A DNA stretch of 14,979 nucleotides from JAOUEA01 sp031364965 (GCA_031364965.1 JANLXF010000017.1:1-14979), one strand, 5' to 3'; positions 1-6,720 are shown, numbered from the stretch's first letter. Translations and numbers: made by a program. The notes: generated from the sequence alone by a model not told the origin.

Positions 1-62
1 GCGGTGTCCTGAGCCACGGCGCCGCAGGCCAGGAAGGCAACCTTCGCGCCGGTGGAGGTCAT
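1..62 (-). CDS. DUF1638-like protein, N-terminal fragment (partial)
   Basis: Only the first 20 codons are inside the window; the gene continues past the left edge. The ATG at 62..60 lies 4 bp after the TGA of the RACo-like gene, so it should be the next gene of the same operon. The peptide reads MTSTGAKVAFLACGAVAQDT. The hydrophobic strand followed by ACGAxAxxx resembles the N-terminus of DUF1638 proteins, whose genes often sit in corrinoid methyltransferase clusters; their biochemical function is not established. With so short a fragment the family call rests on one motif plus operon context. Another small alpha/beta protein with a similar first strand remains possible. Confidence 0.55.
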   Translation of the reverse strand, partial: MTSTGAKVAFLACGAVAQDT

Positions 63-66
63 GCGG

Positions 67-1947
67 TCACGCCCCGCCGTCTCCCGCGACGCGCGCCGCG
101 TGCGCGGCCTCCGCGTCGGTGAGCTCATCGGGCGTGGGGAACCCCAGGTTCCCGATGAAGCGGTCGTTGAAGTCCACTTCGCCCGAGAGCTCGATGTAGT
201 CGACGATGCCCGGGATCTCGAACGCGACCTCCCGCTCGCGGAACGACATCAGCGCCATCTTCGCTCCCTCGCTCGCGGTGTTGCCGACCGCCTTGATCTT
301 GTCGACGGGGACCGGTGGGACCAGGCCGATCACCCGGGCGCTCTCCGGATTGATGTAGGAGCCGAACGATCCCGCGAGCATCACCTCGTCGAGGTCGGCG
401 GCGGAAAGATCCAAGGCGCGCATCGCGGTCTCGATGCCCGTCGAGATCGCGCCCTTCGCGAACTGTAGGGCGCGCACATCGGTCTGGGTGAGGATCACAT
501 CGCCCGTCAGCACGAATGCTTTCACCTCGTCGCGGACGGTCAGGTACTCGGCGAGCGGATGACCCGCTGCCTCGGCGTCCTCGCGCGAGGTCATCTTGCC
601 GCCGTCGTCGAGCAGCCCCGCGAGCCGGAGCTGCGCCACGATGTCGATCAGGCCCGAACCGCAGATCCCGCGGGGCTCGACCTCGTCGCCACCGATCACC
701 TGGAGCTCCACCGTGCCGTTCGCGAGCACCACGCCCTCGATCGCACCGTCGGTGGCGCGCATCCCGCACAGGATCTCGCCGCCCTCGAAGGCCGGGCCGG
801 CGGGGGCTGCCGTCGCGACGGAGCGTTCGCTCGAGCCGCAGGCGATCTCGCCGTTCGTCCCGACGTCGACGAGGAGCCGCATCTCGGGGTCGCGCACGAG
901 TCCCGTCGCCACGATGTCGGCGACGATGTCGGCGCCTACGTACGCGCCGATCGACGGGAACAGCGCCACCCACCCGAGCGGGTGCATGTCGAACCCGATC
1001 TGGTCGGCGCGCAGGTCTTGCGCCTCGGTGAAGGTCGCGACGTACGGGGCGAGCGCGATCGACTCCGGGTTCACGCCGCAGAGCAGGTGCAGCATCGTGG
1101 CGTTGCCGGCGACGACCGCCTCGTAGATCTCCTCGGTGGCGACTCCGGACTCTTCCTTCACGCGGGCGAGCAACTCGTTCGCGGTCGAGATCGCCGCCGC
1201 ATGCAGCGACGCGATGTCCTCGTCGTCCTGCATCGCGCGCGCCATGCGGGCGATCACGTCGGCCCCGAACGGCGTCTGGTGGTTGATCGTCGACGCCACG
1301 GCCACGGCCGCGCCGCTCCGGAGATCGACCAGGGTGCACACGCATGTGGTGGTCCCGATGTCGAACGACGCCCCGAACATCCGGTCGGTGGTGTCGCCCG
1401 GCTCGACGTCCACGAGGTACTCGCCGACCAGGGTCGCGGTCACGCTCGTGGTGGTCCGCATCGCGCGCGCGATCCGGGGCAACACCTCCCAGTCGTGGTT
1501 GCGCGTGTAGCCCTCCTCTTCGATCGCGTCGAGGATCCGCGCGAGGTGCGAGCGGTGATCTTGGAGCGAGGGCTCAGGAAGCTCGAAGTAGCGCTTCACG
1601 ACGTTCGGCTCGAGGAGCACGAAACGCCCGACGCCCATCGTCGCGGCCTTCGGCATCTTCATCAGGCGCGGCACCTCGACCGTCATGGGGCCGCTGATCG
1701 GGCACTGGCACGAAAGGCGCCAGCCGTCGTCGAGCTTGTCGGCGAGGTGGCGGTAGTCGGCGAGCGAGAGCTCGGCCTCGCCCTCGAGCACCTTCACCCC
1801 GCACTTGCCGCACGTGCCGCGCCCCCCGCACGTCGACTCGATCGGCAGGCCGGCCCAGTGGGCTGCGTTGAACAGCGTGGTGCCCTCGGGAACCCGGACG
1901 GTTTTCTCGCTTGGGAGGTAGGTGATCTCGACCTTGCCGCTCGCCAT
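67..1947 (-). CDS. RACo-like corrinoid activation protein: 2Fe-2S ferredoxin domain plus ASKHA (DUF4445) domain
   Basis: This 626-residue protein probably reductively reactivates the oxidised Co(II) corrinoid of its partner methyl-carrier, using ATP, as RACo and RamA-type activators do. Residues 5-95 form a plant-type ferredoxin domain with candidate 2Fe-2S ligands C40, C46, C49 and C80 (C82 is adjacent). A linker region follows, then an ASKHA-fold domain with a phosphate-binding loop FDIGTTT near 195, AGNATMLHLL, LLVDVGTNGEI, GICGSGLIDI and LAGSFGSYINPE. These are typical of the DUF4445/RACo family. The ATG at 1947 overlaps the methyltransferase TGA by one base and is preceded by GAAGAGG, so I prefer it to the in-frame ATG at 1998. 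It is cytoplasmic and co-transcribed with the methyltransferase and corrinoid protein. The family is certain; the exact partner is inferred from context. Confidence 0.9.
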   Translation of the reverse strand: MASGKVEITYLPSEKTVRVPEGTTLFNAAHWAGLPIESTCGGRGTCGKCGVKVLEGEAELSLADYRHLADKLDDGWRLSCQCPISGPMTVEVPRLMKMPKAATMGVGRFVLLEPNVVKRYFELPEPSLQDHRSHLARILDAIEEEGYTRNHDWEVLPRIARAMRTTTSVTATLVGEYLVDVEPGDTTDRMFGASFDIGTTTCVCTLVDLRSGAAVAVASTINHQTPFGADVIARMARAMQDDEDIASLHAAAISTANELLARVKEESGVATEEIYEAVVAGNATMLHLLCGVNPESIALAPYVATFTEAQDLRADQIGFDMHPLGWVALFPSIGAYVGADIVADIVATGLVRDPEMRLLVDVGTNGEIACGSSERSVATAAPAGPAFEGGEILCGMRATDGAIEGVVLANGTVELQVIGGDEVEPRGICGSGLIDIVAQLRLAGLLDDGGKMTSREDAEAAGHPLAEYLTVRDEVKAFVLTGDVILTQTDVRALQFAKGAISTGIETAMRALDLSAADLDEVMLAGSFGSYINPESARVIGLVPPVPVDKIKAVGNTASEGAKMALMSFREREVAFEIPGIVDYIELSGEVDFNDRFIGNLGFPTPDELTDAEAAHAARVAGDGGA

Positions 1948-2825
1948 CAGGCCTCTTCCGCGGTGGCGGCGAGCTGCGCCCGATGCAACGCGATCCATGC
2001 GGCGCCGTACTCGTCGCGACCCAGGAGCAGGTCGGCGGCCAAGATGGCCTTGCGGCCCTGCTCGTGCAGCGGGTTCGTGATCGCGATGTTCATGCCGCCG
2101 AGGATCGACATCGACAGGAACGTCGCGTCGATGCCGCGCCGATCCGGCATGCCGAACGAGATGTTCGACGCCCCGCAGCTGACGTTGACCCCGAGCTCCT
2201 CGCGCAAGAGCCGCACCGTCTCGAACATCGAGGTGCCCGCGTCGGGCGCGGCGCCGATCGGCATCGTGAGGGGGTCGATGATGACGTCTTCCCGCGGGAT
2301 CCCGTGGTCGGCCGCGGCCTCCACGATCTTGCGGGCGGCGGCCAGGCGCACGACCGGGTCCATCGAGATGCCGGCGGAGTCGTTCGCCATGCCGATCACC
2401 GCGGCGCCGAACCGCTTCACGAGCGGCAACAAGCGCTCGAGCGAATGGTCTTCGGCCGTGACCGAGTTGATCAGGACCTTGCCTTGGGCGAGCGGCACCG
2501 CGGCCTCGAGCGCCTCGGGCGTCGAGGAGTCGATGCAGAGCGGCACGTCGACGACCTCGTGCACGGCACGCACCATGGCCGAGAGCATCGCCGGCTCGTC
2601 GAACCCGGGGATGCCGGCGTTGAGGTCCAGCACAGCCGCGCCGGCCTGGACCTGTGCAAGGGCGTCCCGCTTCACGGTGGTCATATCCATGACCTTCAGC
2701 TCTTCGGTGAGTTGTTTCCGGCCGGTCGGGTTGATCCGCTCACCGATGATCCTGAACGGATACGCGTCGCCGATGCGGACCTCGCCGCCCGGCCCACTCA
2801 GCACCGTCGTCGCGATATCGGTCAC
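1947..2825 (-). CDS. Methyltetrahydrofolate:corrinoid methyltransferase-like protein (pterin-binding TIM barrel; AcsE/MtrH-like)
   Basis: The product (292 residues from GTG) is a pterin-binding-fold methyltransferase of the MetH-pterin/AcsE class. It is expected to move a methyl group between a corrinoid protein and tetrahydrofolate. Visible signature segments, in order, are IIGERINPTG (about 26-35), AGAAVLDLNAGIPG, PLCIDSSTPEAL, KVLINSVTAED, VIIDPLTMPIG, CGASNISFGMPDR and GGMNIAITNP. These Asp/Asn-rich strand ends match the pterin-binding face of the family. The start is a GTG whose GTGA overlaps the TGA of the upstream corrinoid gene, which implies translational coupling. The reading frame is open further upstream, but that part only shadows the corrinoid gene. 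The direction in vivo (to THF in demethylation, or from THF) cannot be read from sequence; with no acetyl-CoA synthase genes nearby, transfer to THF is the likelier role. Confidence 0.88.
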   Translation of the reverse strand: MTDIATTVLSGPGGEVRIGDAYPFRIIGERINPTGRKQLTEELKVMDMTTVKRDALAQVQAGAAVLDLNAGIPGFDEPAMLSAMVRAVHEVVDVPLCIDSSTPEALEAAVPLAQGKVLINSVTAEDHSLERLLPLVKRFGAAVIGMANDSAGISMDPVVRLAAARKIVEAAADHGIPREDVIIDPLTMPIGAAPDAGTSMFETVRLLREELGVNVSCGASNISFGMPDRRGIDATFLSMSILGGMNIAITNPLHEQGRKAILAADLLLGRDEYGAAWIALHRAQLAATAEEA

Positions 2826-3475
2826 ACCGTGGCCCCCGTGAGCTTCTTCGCGATCTCGACCGCCTCGGGGGCGTTGTTCGCGTAGCCGTCGGCGCCGATC
2901 TTCTCGGCCCATTCGGGGGTGACCGGCGCCCCGCCCACCATCACCTTCACCGTGTCGCGGATGCCGGCCGCCTCCAACCGCTTGATCACCGTCTCCTGGT
3001 AGGGAACCGTGGTCGTGAGCAGCGCGCTCATGCCGAGGATCTGCGGCTTCAACTCGTTGATCGCCTCGATGATGCGGTCGGCGCCCACGTCCTTGCCCAT
3101 GTCGTGAACGTCGAAGCCACTCGTGCGAAGCATGGCGCCCACCATGTTCTTTCCCAGATCGTGCAGGTCTCCCTTGACCGTGCACAGCAAGACGAGCACG
3201 TTCGCCTGGGCGTTCGGATCCTTCTGCGCGAGCAACGCGGGCTCGATGATCGCGTTGCACGCCTTGAACACCTCGGCCGAGGCCACGACCTCGGGCAGGA
3301 AGACCTCCCCGCGCTTCCACATCTCCCCCAGGTCGAACATGGCCACCGCCATGCCGTCCTCCAGGATCCACTTCGGGTCCTCATTCGCGGCGGTGAGCCG
3401 TTCGGCCGCGCCGACCCCCATATCCATGTCGGCCACGATCAGCGCCTGCTTCAGGAGTTCGAGGTCTTCGGACAA
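2822..3475 (-). CDS. Corrinoid (B12-binding) methyl-carrier protein, MtaC/MttC-like
   Basis: The 217-residue protein has the two-domain layout of methyltransferase corrinoid proteins. A helical cap domain (about 1-85, including the MFDLGEMWKRGEVFLPEVV stretch) precedes a Rossmann-like B12-binding domain. The cobalt-ligating motif is D103-L-H105-D-L-G108 with GKN following; SALLTT and the VGGAPVTPEWA/GADGYANNA segments complete the cofactor site. It shuttles the methyl group between a substrate-specific methyltransferase and the pterin enzyme encoded next. I start it at TTG (3475..3473) because GAGGAGG lies 5 nt upstream and the cap domain begins at once. The in-frame ATG at 3577 would add 34 residues, the last part low-complexity (Pro/Ala/Glu), atypical for the family, and would cover most of the space facing the tetR gene. 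First gene of the operon; regulation by the divergent TetR is inferred. Confidence 0.9.
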   Translation of the reverse strand: MSEDLELLKQALIVADMDMGVGAAERLTAANEDPKWILEDGMAVAMFDLGEMWKRGEVFLPEVVASAEVFKACNAIIEPALLAQKDPNAQANVLVLLCTVKGDLHDLGKNMVGAMLRTSGFDVHDMGKDVGADRIIEAINELKPQILGMSALLTTTVPYQETVIKRLEAAGIRDTVKVMVGGAPVTPEWAEKIGADGYANNAPEAVEIAKKLTGATV

Positions 3476-3480
3476 CGGGG

Positions 3481-3487
3481 CCTCCTC
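3481..3487 (-). promoter_or_regulatory. Shine-Dalgarno GAGGAGG deciding a TTG start
   Basis: On the minus strand GAGGAGG is followed by 5 nt (CCCCG) and TTG. It is the best ribosome-binding site in front of the corrinoid protein and is the reason to prefer TTG over the ATG 102 bases upstream. Confidence 0.6.
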
Positions 3488-3542
3488 GGCCGCAGGCGGG
3501 ATGACGTCAGGTTCGGCGCTCGGGGCCGATCCGCGTCGTACC

Positions 3543-3548
3543 AGGATA
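3543..3548 (-). promoter_or_regulatory. Possible -10 box (TATCCT) for the corrinoid operon
   Basis: Minus-strand TATCCT lies about 70 nt upstream of the TTG start and would give a leader of roughly 60 nt. No convincing -35 box is seen, so this is only a candidate. It is compatible with the TTG start but not with a start at 3577. Confidence 0.25.
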
Positions 3549-3591
3549 GGAACTGCGGCCGAGAACAGGAACGTCATCCAGCTGAGAATCG

Positions 3592-3604
3592 TGACCCAGG
3601 GTCA
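3592..3604. promoter_or_regulatory. Candidate TetR operator: perfect 13-bp palindrome TGACCC-A-GGGTCA
   Basis: Six-base arms TGACCC and GGGTCA are exact inverted copies around one central base. The site lies in the intergenic region between the divergent corrinoid operon and tetR, the usual place for an autoregulatory TetR-family operator. It is about 47 bp upstream of the tetR start and upstream of the operon's possible -10 box. Binding by the adjacent regulator is inferred. A 13-bp site is at the short end of the TetR range. Confidence 0.45.
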
Positions 3605-3637
3605 GGCGCGCGGCGACATCCCCGGGACCACCGCCGG

Positions 3638-3643
3638 TACGCT
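3638..3643 (+). promoter_or_regulatory. -10 box TACGCT, leaderless arrangement, tetR
   Basis: TACGCT ends 7 nt before the GTG start of the TetR gene, and no Shine-Dalgarno sequence lies between. Transcription would begin at or next to the start codon. A weak GCGACA (3613-3618), 19 bp upstream, could act as a -35. Confidence 0.45.
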
Positions 3644-3650
3644 CGGCTCC

Positions 3651-4391
3651 GTGGCTGACCCCAAGTCATCTCGCAGCGAACGCACCGCCGCCAAACGGGA
3701 GCAGATCCTGGATGCCGCGATGCGCAGGTTCAGCGAGTACGGCTACCTCGGCACGAAAGTGGAGTCGATCGCCGACGAGCTCGCGATCGCCAAGGGCTCG
3801 ATCTTCCAGCACTTCGGCTCCAAGGCGGGCCTGTTCTTCGAGACGTACAAGCGGGCGGTGACCTCGCTCCCCGCCTGGCTCGACGCGCCCCCCGAGATCA
3901 TTGAGCAGGGGTTCTTCGCGGTCGTCAGCTACTGGCTGCAGCGTACTGAGCACCTGGTGCGCGAGGACTACGTGCCCTACCGGGTCGTGCTGATCGGCGA
4001 GTTCGGCACCGACGACCTCTCGCTGAAACGGGACATCCTGCGGTTCATGGTGAGCGAGGATCCGTACGGCACGATGGACTTCGTCGAGTACGGGATCCGG
4101 CGTGGCGACGTCCGCGACGACATCGACATGGAGCTGATCGTCTCGATGGTCGACTGGATGTCGGGCGGGCTGCAGGACGCGCTCGTCACCGAGGAACGCG
4201 ACCCCGGCCTGTTCCACCGCTGGCGGCACCAGCCCGAGCGACAGAAGGTCCGGATCGAGCAGTTCGAGATCCTGCTTCGGAGCGCGATCGGCACGGCGGC
4301 CATGCGCGAGGCGGCCGCGCCCGAGACCGCCGCCGCGAACCGACGGGCTCAGGTGACAAGCCCTCGCTCCCGGCATACGCTCGACGGATGA
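3651..4391 (+). CDS. TetR/AcrR-family transcriptional regulator
   Basis: A 246-residue DNA-binding regulator with a typical N-terminal TetR domain. The helix AKREQILDAAMRRFSEYGY (about 14-32) precedes a helix-turn-helix at about 35-54 (TKVESIADELAIAKGSIFQHF), with the family's Y/F-x-H-F-x-x-K end. The rest is a helical ligand-binding domain with no identifiable ligand, followed by an Ala-rich tail from about residue 215. The GTG start is chosen because a TACGCT -10 box lies 7 nt upstream and the HTH follows at normal distance; the open frame upstream has no family sequence. The gene is divergent from the corrinoid operon with a palindrome between them, so it probably represses that operon, and possibly itself, in response to the methyl donor or a product. 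Its TGA overlaps the next ATG (ATGA). Confidence 0.9.
   Translation: MADPKSSRSERTAAKREQILDAAMRRFSEYGYLGTKVESIADELAIAKGSIFQHFGSKAGLFFETYKRAVTSLPAWLDAPPEIIEQGFFAVVSYWLQRTEHLVREDYVPYRVVLIGEFGTDDLSLKRDILRFMVSEDPYGTMDFVEYGIRRGDVRDDIDMELIVSMVDWMSGGLQDALVTEERDPGLFHRWRHQPERQKVRIEQFEILLRSAIGTAAMREAAAPETAAANRRAQVTSPRSRHTLDG
4376..4381 (+). promoter_or_regulatory. -10-like TACGCT before the small CxxC protein gene
   Basis: TACGCT lies 6 nt upstream of the ATG at 4388, inside the 3' end of tetR. The small gene could therefore be expressed from its own leaderless promoter as well as by coupling to tetR through the ATGA overlap. Confidence 0.35.
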
Positions 4392-4591
4392 AGCTGGGCG
4401 ATCGCCTCTCGACCTGGACGCATTGGCGCACCACGCACCGCACGCCCTCCTCCAGAGAACACCACGAGGACTACGCCGGGTACGTGAACGCGTTGTCGGG
4501 CAAGCCCAACAGCCACGAGATCGGGCTGAGCGACATCCAGTGTCAGCGGTGCAACGAGATCTCGGGGCGCCTGCGCATCCCGCGCAGGTAG
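4388..4591 (+). CDS. Small hypothetical protein with CxxC (67 aa)
   Basis: Not recognised. It is a basic, hydrophilic 67-residue protein (MKLGDRLSTW start, RLRIPRR end) with no membrane segment. A single CQRC near residues 56-59 could bind metal only together with other ligands or as a dimer. Support for coding: GC-rich third positions throughout, an ATGA overlap with tetR, a TACGCT box 6 nt upstream, and a TAG ending three bases before the convergent HExxH gene. Co-transcription with tetR is possible. No function is proposed. Confidence 0.6.
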   Translation: MKLGDRLSTWTHWRTTHRTPSSREHHEDYAGYVNALSGKPNSHEIGLSDIQCQRCNEISGRLRIPRR

Positions 4592-4594
4592 CCC

Positions 4595-5071
4595 TCAGGT
4601 CGGGGCTCGTCGTCGGCTGAGCGCCTCCTTCACGTCCGCTTCGGTCACCTCGTGCTTCAGGTAGTTCCGTAAGGCGAAGCGGTCGCAGGTGGTCTCGGCC
4701 GCGCCCTTCCTGCCGAGCTGCTCGCGCAGGTACCAGTGCATCCACTCGTGGCAGTAGAGGAAGCGCAGCACCTCGCGCGGCTCGCGGAACGTGAGCCCTT
4801 CCGTGAGCCAGATGAAGCGGATCTTCCCCTTCGCGGCGCCGGGGCGGCGCATCGCCCCGTACGGCACGACCTCGCCGAACGGCAGGAACGGCTCGGGCAC
4901 CTGGAGCGTGATCGAGCGGTCGGTGAAGTCGGTCCAGGCCGACAGATGCGGTTTCTCGCGGTAGCGCAGGTACTTCACGTGCAGGTCATAGCCCTCGGCG
5001 GGCGGGAGGCCATCGAGCAGGCGCGCGATCTCGGCGGGCGGCAACTCGGGGACCGCCGAGGTCAGCGTCAT
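4595..5071 (-). CDS. HExxH motif protein, putative zinc metallopeptidase
   Basis: A 158-residue soluble protein with H108-E109-W-M-H112, the zinc/catalytic signature of zincins, set in the helix FLYCHEWMHWYLREQ. The following AAETTCDRFALRNYL places acidic residues (E126, D130) where gluzincin-like and SprT/M78-like families carry a third ligand. The N-terminal 100 residues are mixed strand/helix with no recognised domain and no signal peptide, so it should act in the cytoplasm. The ATG at 5071 overlaps the TGA of the LysE-type gene (ATGA), so the two are probably co-translated. The upstream in-frame extension is only a shadow of that gene. Peptidase activity is inferred from the motif; it could be a non-proteolytic HExxH protein. 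Confidence 0.7.
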   Translation of the reverse strand: MTLTSAVPELPPAEIARLLDGLPPAEGYDLHVKYLRYREKPHLSAWTDFTDRSITLQVPEPFLPFGEVVPYGAMRRPGAAKGKIRFIWLTEGLTFREPREVLRFLYCHEWMHWYLREQLGRKGAAETTCDRFALRNYLKHEVTEADVKEALSRRRAPT

Positions 5072-5691
5072 CCCGTTGCCCCTTGCCACACGAACCAGAG
5101 CCCGATCGCCACGAGCGCAGCCGACAGCGCACCGCGGATCCGGTGGACGCCGCGCTCCCCCGCCAGCTTGCGGCCACCGCTCCCGAGCAGCGTGAACGTC
5201 AGGTCCGCGCACGACACCCCGATCCCGAGGGCGAGCGCCGTTGCAACACCAGCGGCACGCCCGCCACCGGAGGTGGCGTCGGCGATCACCGCGCTCGCCG
5301 TCGTCGCGATGAAGATCCAGGCGCCCGGGTTCACGATCACCAGCATGACCCCCCGCAGCGACGGCCGTCCCACCGGCGGCGGCAGCGGCTGATCGGGGTC
5401 GTGACGGGCGAGCGACCGGAGCTCTATCGCGCCGAGCGCCACCAGGAACAACCCGCCTGCGATCCGCAGCAACCGCAGCGCCGTCTCCCCGGGCTCGATG
5501 GCCGACAGGCCGAACGCAAGCGCGAGCAAGATCGCGACGAGCATCCCGTTCGCCCCGAGCATCACGCGGAGCCCCCGGCCGAGTCCGCCCTTCGCAGACT
5601 CGGACACGATCAGCAACTGCACCGGACCCGGCGCCGCCCCCAGGGCGATCCCGAGCGCGAACGCCGCCCAGGCGTGGTCGAACGTGCTCAC
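5068..5691 (-). CDS. LysE/RhtB-family amino-acid exporter
   Basis: A 207-residue integral membrane protein with about six hydrophobic segments. It carries the LysE-family signature GAAPGPVQLLIVSESAKGG in the first helix and loop, and the conserved NPGAWIFI (NPKAW-like) after a central basic/proline loop (about residues 95-110). The family exports amino acids or related metabolites using the proton-motive force; the substrate cannot be assigned. The start is the GTG at 5691, with GAGG 6 nt upstream and the membrane domain beginning directly. The ATG at 5733 would add 14 non-hydrophobic residues and overlap the divergent azlC. It is first in a two-gene unit with the HExxH protein and shares a promoter region with azlCD, another amino-acid exporter. 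Confidence 0.85.
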   Translation of the reverse strand: MSTFDHAWAAFALGIALGAAPGPVQLLIVSESAKGGLGRGLRVMLGANGMLVAILLALAFGLSAIEPGETALRLLRIAGGLFLVALGAIELRSLARHDPDQPLPPPVGRPSLRGVMLVIVNPGAWIFIATTASAVIADATSGGGRAAGVATALALGIGVSCADLTFTLLGSGGRKLAGERGVHRIRGALSAALVAIGLWFVWQGATG

Positions 5692-5715
5692 GGCCGGCCT
5701 CGCATCGTGGAGCGA

Positions 5716-5721
5716 ACGGTA
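5716..5721 (-). promoter_or_regulatory. -10 box TACCGT for the lysE-type gene
   Basis: Minus-strand TACCGT lies 24 nt upstream of the GTG start. Initiation about 7 nt downstream would give a leader of roughly 17 nt that still contains the GAGG ribosome-binding site (5698-5701). It overlaps the azlC -10 hexamer by two bases. Confidence 0.4.
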
Positions 5722-5725
5722 GCAT
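5720..5725 (+). promoter_or_regulatory. -10 box TAGCAT, leaderless arrangement, azlC
   Basis: TAGCAT ends 6 nt before the azlC ATG with no Shine-Dalgarno sequence, matching the leaderless pattern seen elsewhere in the window. It shares bases 5720-5721 with the opposing -10 of the lysE-type gene. Confidence 0.5.
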
Positions 5726-5731
5726 CGGCGC

Positions 5732-6412
5732 ATGCCTGCTCCGGAGCGCTCCCACCGCGACGGGGTACGTCAGGTCGCACCGCTCGCGATCGCCGTGGTC
5801 GGCTTCGGCGCGTCGTTCGGAGTCCTCGCGCGCGCGGCGGGCATGGGCGTCGTCTCGCCGATCGTGATGTCGGCGACCACCTTCGCCGGCTCAGCCCAGT
5901 TCGCGGCGGCGTCGATCCTGGGCGCCGGCGGCGGGATCACCTCGGCCGTCACCGCGGCGCTCCTGCTGAACGCCCGGTACGGCCCGATCGGCGTGAGCGT
6001 GGCGCCGTACCTTCGCGGGAACCCCTGGTCGCGGTTCGTGCACGCGCAGCTCACGGTCGACGAGACCTGGGCCGTCGCGGCCGAGGGCGAGGGCCGGTTC
6101 AACCCGAAGGTCCTGCTGGGGGCGGGGCTCACGCTGTACGCGGCGTGGGTGGGTGGCACGGCGATCGGGGTGGCGTTCGGCGACCTGATCGGCGACCCGG
6201 CAACCTGGGGACTTGACGCGGCCTTCCCGGCGCTGTTCCTGGCGCTGCTCGTCCCCCAGCTCACGACCCGCGACGCGCGGCTCGCCGCACTGGCCGGGGC
6301 GCTGATCGCGCTGGTGCTGACCCCCTTCACGCCCGCGGGCGTGCCGATCATCGCGGCGAGCGCGGGTTGTCTCGTGGGCCTGCGCCGGGCACGCGGGACG
6401 ACGACGTCGTGA
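5732..6412 (+). CDS. azlC: AzlC-family branched-chain amino-acid export permease
   Basis: The large subunit (226 residues, the usual length) of an AzlCD-type exporter for branched-chain amino acids and analogues. Family landmarks are PLAIAVVGFGASFGVLARAAGM in helix 1, MSATTFAGSAQFAAASILGAG, the ALLLNARYGPIGVSVAPYL segment, and the VDETWAVA loop. About six membrane helices run to the C-terminus. Substrate specificity cannot be read from the sequence. The ATG at 5732 follows a TAGCAT box by 6 nt. The TGA overlaps the GTG start of azlD, so the two subunits are translationally coupled, as expected for a 1:1 complex. Divergent from a LysE-type exporter gene. Confidence 0.92.
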   Translation: MPAPERSHRDGVRQVAPLAIAVVGFGASFGVLARAAGMGVVSPIVMSATTFAGSAQFAAASILGAGGGITSAVTAALLLNARYGPIGVSVAPYLRGNPWSRFVHAQLTVDETWAVAAEGEGRFNPKVLLGAGLTLYAAWVGGTAIGVAFGDLIGDPATWGLDAAFPALFLALLVPQLTTRDARLAALAGALIALVLTPFTPAGVPIIAASAGCLVGLRRARGTTTS

Positions 6413-6720
6413 CCGCCGCCTGGACGATCGTCGTGCTCGTCGGTCTCGGGACCGTGGCGATCAAGTCCCTGGGGCCGATGCTGCTGGGCGGCAAGCCGCT
6501 CCCCCGTGGGGTGAGCGCGCTCGTCGCCCTCCTCGCCCCCGCCCTCCTCGCCGCGCTCGTCGCGATCAACACGTTCGCCGACGGGCAGAGCCTCGCCGTC
6601 GACGCCCGCGTGCTCGGTGTCGCGGCCGCCGCGGTGGCCACCTGGCGCAAGGCCCCGGTCCTGCTCGTGATCGTGCTCGCGGCCGGAACCACGGCGCTCG
6701 CCCGAGCCCTCGGCGCCTGA
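6409..6720 (+). CDS. azlD: AzlD-family small subunit of the branched-chain amino-acid exporter
   Basis: A 103-residue protein with four hydrophobic segments, the typical AzlD size. Helix 1 (AAWTIVVLVGLGTVAIKSLG), the LPRGVSALVALLAPALLAALVA stretch and a final pair of helices around the WRKAP turn match the family. It forms the complex with AzlC. The start is a GTG (6409..6411) overlapping the azlC stop as GTGA; the in-frame ATG further upstream lies within azlC and would add non-family sequence. Confidence 0.9.
   Translation: MTAAWTIVVLVGLGTVAIKSLGPMLLGGKPLPRGVSALVALLAPALLAALVAINTFADGQSLAVDARVLGVAAAAVATWRKAPVLLVIVLAAGTTALARALGA

Noticed and set aside
516..1031. Arg/Pro-rich open frames in several phases
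   Set aside because: Low-complexity translations rich in Arg, Pro, Ser and Ala are the usual result of reading GC-rich coding DNA out of frame.
559..2841. Very long plus-strand open frame (about 760 codons) opposite the corrinoid operon
   Set aside because: It is the antisense shadow of RACo, methyltransferase and corrinoid genes; its translation is Arg/His/Asp-rich with no domain, whereas the minus strand encodes clear families.
3123..3650. Upstream extension of the tetR reading frame
   Set aside because: It overlaps the corrinoid gene antisense and lacks family sequence; the GTG at 3651 has a -10 box at leaderless distance and the HTH begins at normal spacing.
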